From UBA1724 sp963611685 (GTDB lineage: Bacteria; Verrucomicrobiota; Lentisphaeria; Oligosphaerales; Oligosphaeraceae), in the NCBI GenBank assembly GCA_963611685.1, contig CAVDSU010000004.1:1-48550 (forward strand): a stretch of DNA of 48,550 nucleotides, in the 5' to 3' direction. The translations under genes were made by a program, and so were the position numbers. The notes under the pieces were generated by a model. The model was not told the origin of the DNA. It ran no database searches and saw nothing but the letters and a program-made list of their open reading frames with translations. Below, in pieces: positions 7,113-15,454 of this stretch. The stretch's first letter is position 1. Every line of letters starts with the position of its first letter.

Positions 7113-8174
7113 ATGCCCGAAATCAATTCCCTCAATAACGCCGCGGCCCAGCAGAAACTGGCCGCCGAAGACCTGACGAAGCTCCTGGGCGCCAATACGG
7201 AAAAGGCGAAGGAGATCATTGGCAAGACCGTGGAGATCCTCTCCGGCGCCAGCGTCCGCGTGACCCGCGGCGGCGCCGCCGGCGTGGACGGCAACTCCGA
7301 GCGCATCACGGGCGCCACGGGTGCGCCGGCCCTGGACGACCCCGGCGACGCCAAGAATGTGGAGGCGAACCTGGAGAAGCTCATCGCGTATCTGCAATTG
7401 GAGAGCGAAGAGCAGCAGGCCGCCGCCGCCAAGGAGCGCATCGAGAACCAGAAGGCGCGGCTGGACAGCGAGCACAAGGACCGCATGGCAAAGATCGACG
7501 AATCCCTCAAGAAGATCGACGACGCCGAAAAATCCCGAAAAGTGAGCCGTTTCTTCAGCTGGCTAAGCGCCATCTTCTCCGTGATCGCGGCGGTCGTCGT
7601 GACGGCGGTGACCGGCGGTGCGGCGGCGGGCTTCGCCATTGCGGGCGCGGCGCTGGCGGTCGCCTCGTTGATTGGCGAGGAGACAGGATTGACGGACAAG
7701 CTAACGGAGAGCATCGCCAAGAGCCTGCAGTCCAGCGGCATGTCCAAGAATGACGCCCAGCTAAAGGCCGCGCTGATCGTGAACCTGACCATCATGGGCC
7801 TGGGGCTCATCTGCAGTGTGGGCGCCATGGTGGGCGCCGTCAAGGCGGGTGCGGACACCGTCAAGAACATCGGCACCCTCATGAAGACCGTGCAGAACAT
7901 CTCCACCATCGCCAATACCGCGGTGGGCCTGGGAGGCATGGCCTCCGGCGGCGTCTCCACGGCGCTGAACTACCGCGCGGAGTCCTCGAAGGCGGAGGTC
8001 ACCGAGCTCCAGAAGTTCCTCGCCATGATGCAGCAGCAGCTGGAGGAATCCGAGGAGGAGCTCCAGAACCTCCTGCAGCTCATCCAGCAGAGCGTCGGCA
8101 AGATCGCCGAGCTCATCGCGTCGGCCACCGATACCAGCGGCGAGATCGCCAAGAACATCGGCGCCATGGCGTAA
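7113..8174 (+). CDS. sctE: Large hydrophobic T3SS translocator (SctE/YopB/IpaB-like)
   Basis: The 353-residue protein has the layout of the major pore-forming translocator: a polar N-terminus, a coiled coil (about residues 85-140), a long hydrophobic hairpin at about 148-188 rich in Ala, Gly and Val, a second hydrophobic segment at about 218-246, and a helical C-terminal part with a coiled coil (about 285-340). In the family this protein inserts into the host membrane together with SctB at the needle tip. GGAGG at 7099-7103 gives a good start. It follows the SycD-type chaperone, and is somewhat shorter at the N-terminus than IpaB. The identity rests on architecture and neighbours rather than a clear sequence motif. 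Confidence 0.75.
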   Translation: MPEINSLNNAAAQQKLAAEDLTKLLGANTEKAKEIIGKTVEILSGASVRVTRGGAAGVDGNSERITGATGAPALDDPGDAKNVEANLEKLIAYLQLESEEQQAAAAKERIENQKARLDSEHKDRMAKIDESLKKIDDAEKSRKVSRFFSWLSAIFSVIAAVVVTAVTGGAAAGFAIAGAALAVASLIGEETGLTDKLTESIAKSLQSSGMSKNDAQLKAALIVNLTIMGLGLICSVGAMVGAVKAGADTVKNIGTLMKTVQNISTIANTAVGLGGMASGGVSTALNYRAESSKAEVTELQKFLAMMQQQLEESEEELQNLLQLIQQSVGKIAELIASATDTSGEIAKNIGAMA

Positions 8175-8228
8175 GCACGCCATTGCAGGCGCAGCAATTT
8201 CGTCCCCATAGCATAGGAGGACACGAAG

Positions 8229-9989
8229 ATGAATGTCAATGGAATCCATGCGGGCGCCGTGAATTTGGAGGCGCTCCTCACTCCCCTGGGGGAGGTCCAG
8301 AAGTCCACCGACGCCGCCACCGGCAAGGAGACCCTGACCCTCTCCGTCCGCGCCGACGGCGCCACCGGCGCCTACACCGTGGACTTTCCGCAGATCGAGT
8401 CGCCGGGCGCCGCAACGCCCGAGGCGTTGAATGACCTGATTGGCAAGCTCCAGGCGGACGGTGGGCTGAAGCTCACCAGCGAGCAACTGGACACCCTCAA
8501 GACCGAGGCGGAAAAGACCCTCGCGAAGACGGCGAGCGCCATCCGGACCGTGTCCGCCTCCTCCAAGGGCGGCGTCATGTTCGACATCTACAGCCTGATG
8601 GCGTTGCTCATCGAGGTCGCCCAGAAGCAGAAGGAGGCCAACCGCGAGAGCCAGCGCGCCCAGAACACCGCCATGCAGAAGGCGATCCAGGACCAGGCCG
8701 ACCAGCAGATGGCCGCCGCCCGCATTGGGCTCATCGTGGGCGTCGTCTGCAGCGCAGTCACCGTGGTGGCCTCCGCCGCCACCATGGCCGTGCAGTCCCA
8801 CGCCTTTGGGCAGCAGCAGCAGATCACCCGGGACTCCGGGCTTTCCGCGGGCAACACGAAGGTCTCCGCCCTGTCCAACTCCGACACCGTCGCCCACGCC
8901 GAGGCGCATCTGAACACCGTGGAAGCGAAAGTGGGCCCCGAGGTCTCTGCGCGCGTGGAGGCCGAATTCGGCCAGCAGCTCGTGGATGACCAGGCCGGCA
9001 ATCTGGGCACGAATTTCCAGAATGCCCGCGCGGACTTGTCCGCAAAGGGCGCCGCGCGGACCACTGCCCGGACCGAGCTGCAGACTGCGCAGGCGGAGTT
9101 GGAGACCGCGCAGGCGAACCGCCAGAATGCGCAGGCGGCCCTGGACTCCAAGAAAGCGGAGGTGAATCTCGACGCCAAGGCGGCGCGTTTCCAGGAGCTG
9201 GATGCCCTCCACGCTCAGAATCCGAATTCTGGCGAGGGCCTGGTGAAGTGGGCGTCCGCGAAGGCCGACTACGACATTGCGAAGAGCGCCGTTACGCCTT
9301 TGCAGGAGGCCGTCGCCGTTGCCGACAACGCGGTGACCTCTGCCCAGAACAAGGTGAACCTCAAGCAGAACGACGTCCTTTTGGCGAACGAGGCATACGC
9401 CACTGCCAAGACGAACTTCCAGAATGCCAAGGCGGACTACGTGAAGACCGTCCAGGATGTGGGCGACCAATACGCCGAGAGATACCAGAGTGCCCTGGAG
9501 CGCCAGTCGAATCCGTCTGCCGGCGCCGACAAGGCGCAGCTCGCGCAGGATGTCCAGACCGCCCGTTCCGAGATGGAGATGGCGCGTGCCTACGAAGCGA
9601 AGTTGCTGGCCGCGGACGACGTCATGACTCCCGCCGAGCAGAAGGAGATGGTCATGGCTGCCCGCGCCGAGGCCACCGCCACCTCCAACCAAGTCATCAA
9701 CCGCCTGGACTTCAAGCAGTTCGAGCATCGGATACAGGTCCTCGCCGGCGTAAACGGCATCATCTCCTCCCTGGGGCAGATGGGCCAGAATGTGGCACAG
9801 GGCATCAGCGGCATGAAATCCGCCGAGGCGACCGCCACCGGCGCCGAGGAGAAGAAGCAGGAGCTGCTGGCGGAGCAGAGCAAGGAGCTCTACGACGAAG
9901 AGCAGAAGCTCATCGACTCCGTGCTGCAGCTCATGCAGGCCATCTCCCAGGCCGAAACGCAATCCATGCGGGACGCCATCCAGGCGTAG
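8229..9989 (+). CDS. sctB: SctB-like translocator with an inserted coiled coil
   Basis: Residues 115-195 look like the core of minor translocators (SipC/IpaC/YopD group): an amphipathic helix MFDIYSLMALLIEVAQKQKEA, a Gln/Ala-rich helix, then one hydrophobic segment GLIVGVVCSAVTVVASAAT at about 165-185. The C-terminal part (about 490-586) is again SctB-like and helical. Between them, about residues 240-480 form an Ala/Lys/Gln-rich coiled coil that I do not know from SctB proteins, which are usually 300-400 residues. GGAGG precedes the ATG by nine bases. It lies after the SctE-like gene, the usual order. Probable role: second pore subunit in the host membrane; the insertion may lengthen or multimerise the structure. 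Confidence 0.68.
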   Translation: MNVNGIHAGAVNLEALLTPLGEVQKSTDAATGKETLTLSVRADGATGAYTVDFPQIESPGAATPEALNDLIGKLQADGGLKLTSEQLDTLKTEAEKTLAKTASAIRTVSASSKGGVMFDIYSLMALLIEVAQKQKEANRESQRAQNTAMQKAIQDQADQQMAAARIGLIVGVVCSAVTVVASAATMAVQSHAFGQQQQITRDSGLSAGNTKVSALSNSDTVAHAEAHLNTVEAKVGPEVSARVEAEFGQQLVDDQAGNLGTNFQNARADLSAKGAARTTARTELQTAQAELETAQANRQNAQAALDSKKAEVNLDAKAARFQELDALHAQNPNSGEGLVKWASAKADYDIAKSAVTPLQEAVAVADNAVTSAQNKVNLKQNDVLLANEAYATAKTNFQNAKADYVKTVQDVGDQYAERYQSALERQSNPSAGADKAQLAQDVQTARSEMEMARAYEAKLLAADDVMTPAEQKEMVMAARAEATATSNQVINRLDFKQFEHRIQVLAGVNGIISSLGQMGQNVAQGISGMKSAEATATGAEEKKQELLAEQSKELYDEEQKLIDSVLQLMQAISQAETQSMRDAIQA

Positions 9990-10002
9990 GAGAACGCGCT
10001 CC

Positions 10003-10587
10003 ATGTCGGACTTGATCCAATCCCAGGAGATCCAGGGCGGCGCCGTCTACGGCGTCAAGCAGATGGAATACACCGTAGACGGCGTCTCCGGAAAGGACTA
10101 CACCGCCGCCCTGACGGCGGCCGCCTTCCGGCAGTCCGTCGCCATTGAGGACGCCACCGCCTCCTACGCGGAGGTGGTTCGGCAGCGTCAAAAGAAGGTC
10201 TCCGAGCTCGCCGAGGCATTGGCGATCCTCACCGACAACATCGCCACCCTCAAGACCGGCAAGAATGTGAGCAACGACGACTGGACCACCAGCACCGCCG
10301 CCATGGCAAAGGCCGCCGGAATCCTCGACAAATACGGCATTTCCCACAACATCACCATTAGCAGTGATTTCGGGCAGTCGCAGGGTCGCATCCAGCGTCG
10401 GTATGCGCAGAAGACGCAGACGAACGTACAGTACGAGATGGACAAGGAGGACAACAACCTCCAGCAGGATCTCGTCACCCTAAACTCCTTCGTCTCCAAG
10501 CGCGACAACGCCTACTCCACCGCCTCGAAGCTGGTGAAGAAGGCGGAGAATGCCGCGTCCAGCACCATTTCCAATATCGGAGGTTAA
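10003..10587 (+). CDS. Tandem paralogue 1 of a T3SS-linked secreted family
   Basis: First of four neighbouring genes for 188-201 residue proteins. Shared features are an N-terminal YTVDGV-like strand followed by a helix with an Arg-x-x-Ala-x-Glu pattern (here about residues 24-60), a variable middle, and a C-terminal helix with the pattern L-x-x-hydrophobic-x-x-[KR]RD-x-[AS][YF] (here LNSFVSKRDNAYSTASK near residue 165). No signal peptide or membrane segment. The C-terminal pattern recalls the last helix of needle-tip proteins such as IpaD, a weak resemblance. Position after the translocators suggests hydrophilic tip or filament proteins; this is inference. Confidence 0.62.
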   Translation: MSDLIQSQEIQGGAVYGVKQMEYTVDGVSGKDYTAALTAAAFRQSVAIEDATASYAEVVRQRQKKVSELAEALAILTDNIATLKTGKNVSNDDWTTSTAAMAKAAGILDKYGISHNITISSDFGQSQGRIQRRYAQKTQTNVQYEMDKEDNNLQQDLVTLNSFVSKRDNAYSTASKLVKKAENAASSTISNIGG

Positions 10588-10592
10588 CGAAG

Positions 10593-11174
10593 ATGTCCGA
10601 AATCACCTCAACAGAAGCAGATGTCGTCACGCTCTCCCAAAACTGGGGCACTAAGGTCAACTTTTGCGACTACAGGCTTGACGGGGTCAAGGTTGATTTT
10701 CAGGACCTGATGGTCGCCGTTGCCGCGAACCGTGCCGTGGCGGTGGAGAAGGAGGTCACCCCCCTCACCACCATCATCCGCAACCGCAACAAGGAGCTGG
10801 AGACCCTGGGGTCCCTCCTCTCCATCTTCTCGCAGGCGCAGGCAAACTTCGCCAGCGACGCCTCCGGCAGCTCCACCACCGATGTCTCTGGCATCACCTC
10901 CGACATGTACGCCCTGGGCGGCGACGCATACCGCCGCAAGGGCGGCACCCCGCAGGACACGAGCGCGTTCTGGAATAGCAAATGGACCAAGGCCTCCGTG
11001 GAGGGAATGGTCTCCATGCTCAAGTCCATGATTGACGAGCGCAACAATGCCGCCCAGACCGACATGAGCCGGTTGCAGTCGTTGGTGGATCGCCGCGACG
11101 AATCCTTCACCACTGCCACCAACCTCATGAGCGCCGTCAGCGACACCCGCAGCAACCTGATCGGCAACCTCTAG
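10593..11174 (+). CDS. Tandem paralogue 2 of a T3SS-linked secreted family
   Basis: A 193-residue member of the four-gene family. It carries the N-terminal block YRLDGVKVDFQDLMVAVAAN then RAVAVEKE (about residues 27-54), a Ser/Thr/Gly-rich middle, and the C-terminal block LQSLVDRRDESFTTATN near residue 160. The gene starts five bases after paralogue 1 and is surely cotranscribed with it. A run of eight T follows its stop codon. Family function unknown; a hydrophilic exported protein at the needle tip is a reasonable guess from the neighbours. Confidence 0.62.
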   Translation: MSEITSTEADVVTLSQNWGTKVNFCDYRLDGVKVDFQDLMVAVAANRAVAVEKEVTPLTTIIRNRNKELETLGSLLSIFSQAQANFASDASGSSTTDVSGITSDMYALGGDAYRRKGGTPQDTSAFWNSKWTKASVEGMVSMLKSMIDERNNAAQTDMSRLQSLVDRRDESFTTATNLMSAVSDTRSNLIGNL

Positions 11175-11187
11175 TTTTTTTTAACCG

Positions 11188-11234
11188 CCCGCAGAGCGCC
11201 CTGCCCTCCTTTTTTCGCAGGGACGTCTTGCGGG
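11188..11234. repeat. Nested hairpin between paralogues 2 and 3
   Basis: Two nested complementary pairs, CCCGCA with TGCGGG and CCCTGC with GCAGGG, form one long interrupted stem with a T-rich loop. It fills the only sizeable gap (112 bases) within the four-gene tandem and is preceded by eight T. It may attenuate transcription or process the message, giving different amounts of the upstream and downstream paralogues. Confidence 0.45.
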
Positions 11235-11286
11235 CCGACCCATTTTTCGGGAATTCCGCGATTTTCCCCAGACTGAAAGCTCGGCA

Positions 11287-11853
11287 ATGTCCATTACAGT
11301 AGACACCATCGCCACCAACCGATACGCCCCCACTGGCGCCCAGGAGATCAATCTCTACTCCACTGGCCAGGAGGGCGGAAGCGGTCTCACCCTGGCCCAG
11401 CTGGTCATGGCGGTGTGCTTTCGCGCCGCCGCGGCCTACGAGTCCCAGAGCGTGACGAAGATGAACACCATGACCGCCGGCTCCACGAAATTGGACGAGG
11501 CCTCCAAATGGCTGGAAAAGATCGCCAGCAACGACTTCAAGGAAGGCGAAAACGTGGCGGCGCTCAAGTTCCTCACGGAGACCATGGGGATTGCACAGAG
11601 CGAGCTCCCGTGTGGCGGCTTCGTCACTAGCGGGAACGCCCCCACGTACTTCCTCGAGGTCGACACTTACGACAAGCGCATGCAGGCGGCCAACGCCCTC
11701 AAGAACAAGATGGAGGCCCTCGCGCGGACTCAGCAGCAGGACATGATTGACCTGCAGACCATGGTGAACCGCCGCGACGTGGCCTACAACACCTCCTCCA
11801 ATGTGGTAAAGGCCCTCGGCACCTCCATGACCGGCGAGGCAAACAATTTCTAG
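11287..11853 (+). CDS. Tandem paralogue 3 of a T3SS-linked secreted family
   Basis: A 188-residue member of the four-gene family. The N-terminal block has INLYSTGQEGG then LTLAQLVMAVCFRAAAAYES (about residues 21-56); the C-terminal block reads LQTMVNRRDVAYNTSSN near residue 155. The middle section differs strongly from the sister proteins. No good ribosome site precedes the ATG at 11287, so the start is less secure, but the aligned N-terminus supports it. Two Cys residues (about 45 and 112) are unusual for the family. Function inferred only from context. Confidence 0.6.
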   Translation: MSITVDTIATNRYAPTGAQEINLYSTGQEGGSGLTLAQLVMAVCFRAAAAYESQSVTKMNTMTAGSTKLDEASKWLEKIASNDFKEGENVAALKFLTETMGIAQSELPCGGFVTSGNAPTYFLEVDTYDKRMQAANALKNKMEALARTQQQDMIDLQTMVNRRDVAYNTSSNVVKALGTSMTGEANNF

Positions 11854-11866
11854 CGGAGATACGACA

Positions 11867-12472
11867 ATGGCAATTAACCAAGTGACATTCGATTTGTCGA
11901 TGAAGAGTCCGGAGACGGGCGAAACGCTCACCGCCCGTCTCTACACCGTGGACGGCGTGAACGGCGACGACGGCAACCTCCGCAATCTCTCCATTGGCGA
12001 ACTCGTGATGGCCATCTGCCTCCAGCGCGCCTCCGCCTTGGAGGCAGAGATCATTAAGATGATGGAGGAGATGGAGAAGACCTCCGCAACGCTGGAAGAG
12101 CTCTCCGACTATGAATCCCGGTTTATCGAGAAGATCCAAAGCAAAAACATCGCATGCTACTACATCGCAAATGATGAAGCGGACTACAAGCTACTGAAAG
12201 ATGCGGGCATTCTGACTGACAAACAGGTATATCTCGCAGACTCCCTCCCAATCACAATCGGCGGCCAATCCTACGATAGCACCACGGCCATATCGTACGA
12301 CGACCTCATCACGAAGATTGAGGCGAAGATGGACGAAAAGAACTCCTTCTCGCAGCAGTCGATGATTGAGTTGCAGTCGTACACCAACAAGCGTGACCAG
12401 AGCTACGACATGGTCTCCAACATCTTGAAGAGCCTGAACACCGTGCAGGTCGGCATCGTGAACAACATCTAG
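11867..12472 (+). CDS. Tandem paralogue 4 of a T3SS-linked secreted family
   Basis: The last and longest member (201 residues). It has LYTVDGVNGDDG then LSIGELVMAICLQRASALEAE (about residues 27-65) and the C-terminal block LQSYTNKRDQSYDMVSN near 170. A ribosome site (GGAG) lies upstream of the ATG. The middle part (about 12130-12310) is clearly lower in GC than both ends and encodes a Tyr/Asp-rich stretch, as if the centre had been exchanged or evolves freely. Likely exported with the other three; role unknown. Confidence 0.62.
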   Translation: MAINQVTFDLSMKSPETGETLTARLYTVDGVNGDDGNLRNLSIGELVMAICLQRASALEAEIIKMMEEMEKTSATLEELSDYESRFIEKIQSKNIACYYIANDEADYKLLKDAGILTDKQVYLADSLPITIGGQSYDSTTAISYDDLITKIEAKMDEKNSFSQQSMIELQSYTNKRDQSYDMVSNILKSLNTVQVGIVNNI

Positions 12473-12493
12473 CCGGCGCCGCAGTCCCCAAGC

Positions 12494-12922
12494 ATGACCC
12501 CGTCCCTGGAGAAATTTTTGAAAGCGATCGGCTACCCCGACAAAGTGGAGAGCGATGGCGCCTCGGCGGCATTGCTGGTGGACGGCGCGTCGGTGTTCTG
12601 CGAGGACCGTGGGAATCGCCTTGTGCTGTCGTTTGACCTCGGCGAGGAGGCCTCCGGAACCTCGTTGCCGCGGTTTGCGCAGTATGCGGCCGGGCGGATT
12701 TTGAAAGAAGACGCGGTGTTGGCCTACGGTCGTCTCGGGGCAAAAGAGACCTGTTTCCTCTGGCAGGACGCCCCCGCGGACGCCGCGCCCGGCGAGCTCC
12801 TGCGTTTTTTTGAGACCTTCCTGAATTCATGCGACTGGTGGCGGGAGCGCTGTGGCGGGCGTGCAGAGAGCAGCGAAGGGCTCCCCCCATCCCCGGATAA
12901 GACAATGATGATAAGGCCGTAG
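12494..12922 (+). CDS. CesT/SycE-type class I T3SS chaperone
   Basis: The 142-residue acidic protein fits the class I chaperone fold: an N-terminal helix LEKFLKAIGYP, a strand set DGASAALLVDGASVFCEDRGNRLVLSFDLG, a central helix, then LRFFETFLNSCDWWRERC as the long C-terminal helix. Such proteins dimerise and wrap the N-terminal region of one exported protein. Its client may be one of the four paralogues just upstream or a giant protein further on. The tail after residue 120 is polar and likely disordered. The assignment is by pattern only. Confidence 0.6.
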   Translation: MTPSLEKFLKAIGYPDKVESDGASAALLVDGASVFCEDRGNRLVLSFDLGEEASGTSLPRFAQYAAGRILKEDAVLAYGRLGAKETCFLWQDAPADAAPGELLRFFETFLNSCDWWRERCGGRAESSEGLPPSPDKTMMIRP

Positions 12923-12932
12923 GAGAAAGAGC

Positions 12933-14768
12933 GTGAAAGATTCCCTCACCCACAACGACCGCGAGCGACGCAATGGCCGCGGGGAGCATTCCCCACGCCA
13001 TTGCGTATTTGCGTTGAATATCCTGCTGTGCCTCCTGGCATTCCTGACGGCATCCTTGCCGGCGGCGCAGATCCCCTGGAAGCTAGAGACTTACACCCTG
13101 GTGGCCAAGGACATGGACCTGCGCACCACCTTCGATACCTTCGCCGCGGCACAGGAACTCTCCGTCGTCATGTCGCCCTCCGTCGCCGGCGTCTTCTCCG
13201 GCAGCTTCAAGGAGGTCCCCTCCGGCGAATTCCTGGACCGCCTGGCCACGGCGCACAACCTGATTTGGTATTACGACGGCGCCGCGCTCTACCTCTACGG
13301 CGCTGGCGAGATCTCCACCATGTTGCTGGACCTCAAGTATATGCGGGCAGCGGAAGTGCGGGAGATGATTGCGGAGCTCGGCGTCGAGGACGCCCGGTTC
13401 CCCTTGAAGACCGCCTCTGACGACCAGCTGGTGATGGTCTCGGGGCCGCCCCGCTATGTGGCGCTGGTGGCCGAGATGGTGGCCAAGGCGGACAAATTGC
13501 GGGAGAAGCGGGTTCGCACCGAAGTCGAGACCCGGATGTTCCCCCTGGCCTACACCTGGGCCGACGACGTCAGCTTCAATGCCGAAAGCCCCGAGTCCAA
13601 CCTGACCATCAAGGGCGTGGCGACCCTCCTGAAGGAGGTCATGGACAGCCCAGACAACAGCGTCCGCACCCGTGACGCCGCCAGCAAGGAGGAGCTCTCG
13701 GATCTGGAGCTCGCGCAGCTCTCCGCCATCCGCCCCGTCATCCGTGCGGAGAACCGCCTCAATGCCGTCATTGTCCGCGACGCCGTCAGCCGCATGCCCA
13801 TGTATGAGCGTCTGATTCAGCAGCTGGACGTTCCCCAGAAGCTCGTGGAAATCGACGTCACCGTAGTGGAGCTCTCCCAGGAGAACGCCCTGGACTGGCA
13901 GCTCTCCCTCACCTACAGCGGCACCCACGGCCGTTCCAACTACGGCGCCGGGCAGAATGCGGCGAATCTCTTCAGCACGGACTCCATTGCCGGAATGGGC
14001 TTGGCGGGCGCCCTGACCCACGTCCATTCCACCTGGGCGCTGGCCACCTCGTTGACTGCCATGCGGGAGAAGGGCAAGGCGCGGAACATCTCCCGGACCT
14101 CGCTGCTCACCGTCAACAACATGGCCGCCGAGATGACCGACACGCAGTCCTACCACACCAAGGTCGTGGGCACCGAGGTCGCCACCCTCCAGGAGGTCTC
14201 CGCCGGCACCACGCTCCAGGTCAAGCCGCGGATCCTCCCCGCCACCCTGCCCGATTCCCCCGATTGCGTCTGGCTCTCCCTGGAACTGGATGACGGAGGC
14301 TTCGAATCCATCTCCGTGGACTCCATGCCCATGACACGCTCCTCCACCCTCACCACGCAGACCGCGGTCTTCATGGACGAATCCATCATGCTGGCCGGAT
14401 ACCTGCGGGAGATCGAGGAGGACGCCGGATGGGGCATCCCCTACCTGCGCGACATCCCCTGGATCGGATGGATCTTCGGCGGAAAGTCCTCCAAGAAAGA
14501 GACCGTCCAGCGAATGTTCATCATCACTCCCCACATCGTCGACCTGAACCACGAGACTCTCCTCCGGCTCCAGGGGACCCGCCTGCGCGACACCACCGTC
14601 GCTGACGAGGTCGCAAAGAACCTCGGCGAGGACGACGAGGAGGAAGAAGAGCAGCAGGACGCGGAATCCCAGGTCGTGGACGAGGCCGCTGTCCAGGGCG
14701 CCGAGCAGGACGCGTCTCCCGTAGTGGAGCCACCGTCTTCTCCCGCTGGGGAGGCGCAAGGAGAGTAG
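12933..14768 (+). CDS. sctC: T3SS outer-membrane secretin SctC
   Basis: This is the outer ring. The GTG at 12933 is used, with AGGAG seven bases upstream. Residues 24-45 form the signal peptide core (ALNILLCLLAFLTASLPAA); N0/N1-type domains follow (about 50-180) and a ring-building domain about 190-300; the secretin core covers about 290-550 with the signature GIPYLRDIPWIGWIF near residue 500. The tail from about 565 is acidic (runs of Glu/Asp), followed by a Pro-rich end, probably disordered and periplasmic. Length 611 is normal for the family. No pilotin gene is seen nearby. Confidence 0.95.
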   Translation: MKDSLTHNDRERRNGRGEHSPRHCVFALNILLCLLAFLTASLPAAQIPWKLETYTLVAKDMDLRTTFDTFAAAQELSVVMSPSVAGVFSGSFKEVPSGEFLDRLATAHNLIWYYDGAALYLYGAGEISTMLLDLKYMRAAEVREMIAELGVEDARFPLKTASDDQLVMVSGPPRYVALVAEMVAKADKLREKRVRTEVETRMFPLAYTWADDVSFNAESPESNLTIKGVATLLKEVMDSPDNSVRTRDAASKEELSDLELAQLSAIRPVIRAENRLNAVIVRDAVSRMPMYERLIQQLDVPQKLVEIDVTVVELSQENALDWQLSLTYSGTHGRSNYGAGQNAANLFSTDSIAGMGLAGALTHVHSTWALATSLTAMREKGKARNISRTSLLTVNNMAAEMTDTQSYHTKVVGTEVATLQEVSAGTTLQVKPRILPATLPDSPDCVWLSLELDDGGFESISVDSMPMTRSSTLTTQTAVFMDESIMLAGYLREIEEDAGWGIPYLRDIPWIGWIFGGKSSKKETVQRMFIITPHIVDLNHETLLRLQGTRLRDTTVADEVAKNLGEDDEEEEEQQDAESQVVDEAAVQGAEQDASPVVEPPSSPAGEAQGE

Positions 14769-15454
14769 TGGGCGTTTCTGCGGCCACAATTGAGAGCGGC
14801 TTCGCCTCTGTCGGCGAGGGCCGGTGGCTTTTGGCGCGTTGCCAGCCCGCCGCGTATTCCGGCGTTGTCCGTCGGGTGCGTCGCAAGGGATGGTTTTTGC
14901 GGGACCGTGGCTTTCTGGAGCTCATGGAGCTCTCTGCGGTTGTGGAGAAGGCGAAGAAGGGCGCGGAAAAGACGTCGGTCCCGGTGGATTCGGCGCCCGT
15001 GTGGGCGAAGTGTTCCTGTGCCTCGCGGCCGTTCTTGACGCACATTCCCTGTGCGGCGGAGGTCTTCGCCGTCTCGAAGAAGGTGCTGTTGGCACCCGCG
15101 GAATCCTGGAAGGGCGCGAAGACCGTGAAGCCGGTCCCCATGAGCGCGCGCTTCTCCTTCTGCGTCACGGAATTTTCCTCGGAGTGGGTGGTGCTTGCCA
15201 CCCGTTCCCGCACGCTCCGGATTTCCCTCTCCGAAGGCGAGACCATCTCGGTTCGCCCGGAAGCGGCGGTTGCCTGGACCACGAAGATGCCCACCGGCTT
15301 CTGCCCGCGGCTCTCGCTGTGGGACCTGCTGCTGCCCCGCGGACCCGCCCAGCTGGCGCTCACCTTCTATGGTCCCGGCGTCGTCTGGATCGAGGGCGCT
15401 GACGACCGCAAGGCGGAATTCCTCCCCGGAAGGAGGCCCCGCAATGTCTTTTGA
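14768..15454 (+). CDS. AIM24-like protein between sctC and sctW
   Basis: The frame starts at a GTG overlapping the sctC stop, with AAGGAG just upstream; an internal ATG at 14924 is an alternative. The C-terminal half (about residues 145-215) resembles AIM24-family beta-sandwich proteins: LSEGETISVRPEAAVAWT, then a LL region and LTFYGPGVVWIEG. The N-terminal half is less clear. AIM24 proteins bind surfaces or lipids in ways still poorly defined. It overlaps sctW by 11 bases, so it is part of the apparatus operon. A secretion-linked role is inferred from position; five or six Cys residues are notable for a cytoplasmic T3SS protein. Confidence 0.5.
   Translation: MGVSAATIESGFASVGEGRWLLARCQPAAYSGVVRRVRRKGWFLRDRGFLELMELSAVVEKAKKGAEKTSVPVDSAPVWAKCSCASRPFLTHIPCAAEVFAVSKKVLLAPAESWKGAKTVKPVPMSARFSFCVTEFSSEWVVLATRSRTLRISLSEGETISVRPEAAVAWTTKMPTGFCPRLSLWDLLLPRGPAQLALTFYGPGVVWIEGADDRKAEFLPGRRPRNVF

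Noticed and set aside
7761..10004. A 747-codon open frame on the minus strand
   Set aside because: Antisense shadow of the two translocator genes, with low-complexity Gly/Leu/Val-rich translation and no family features.
12933..14768. Type II or type IV secretin instead of T3SS secretin
   Set aside because: All neighbours are T3SS genes and the N-terminal domain pattern and length fit SctC.
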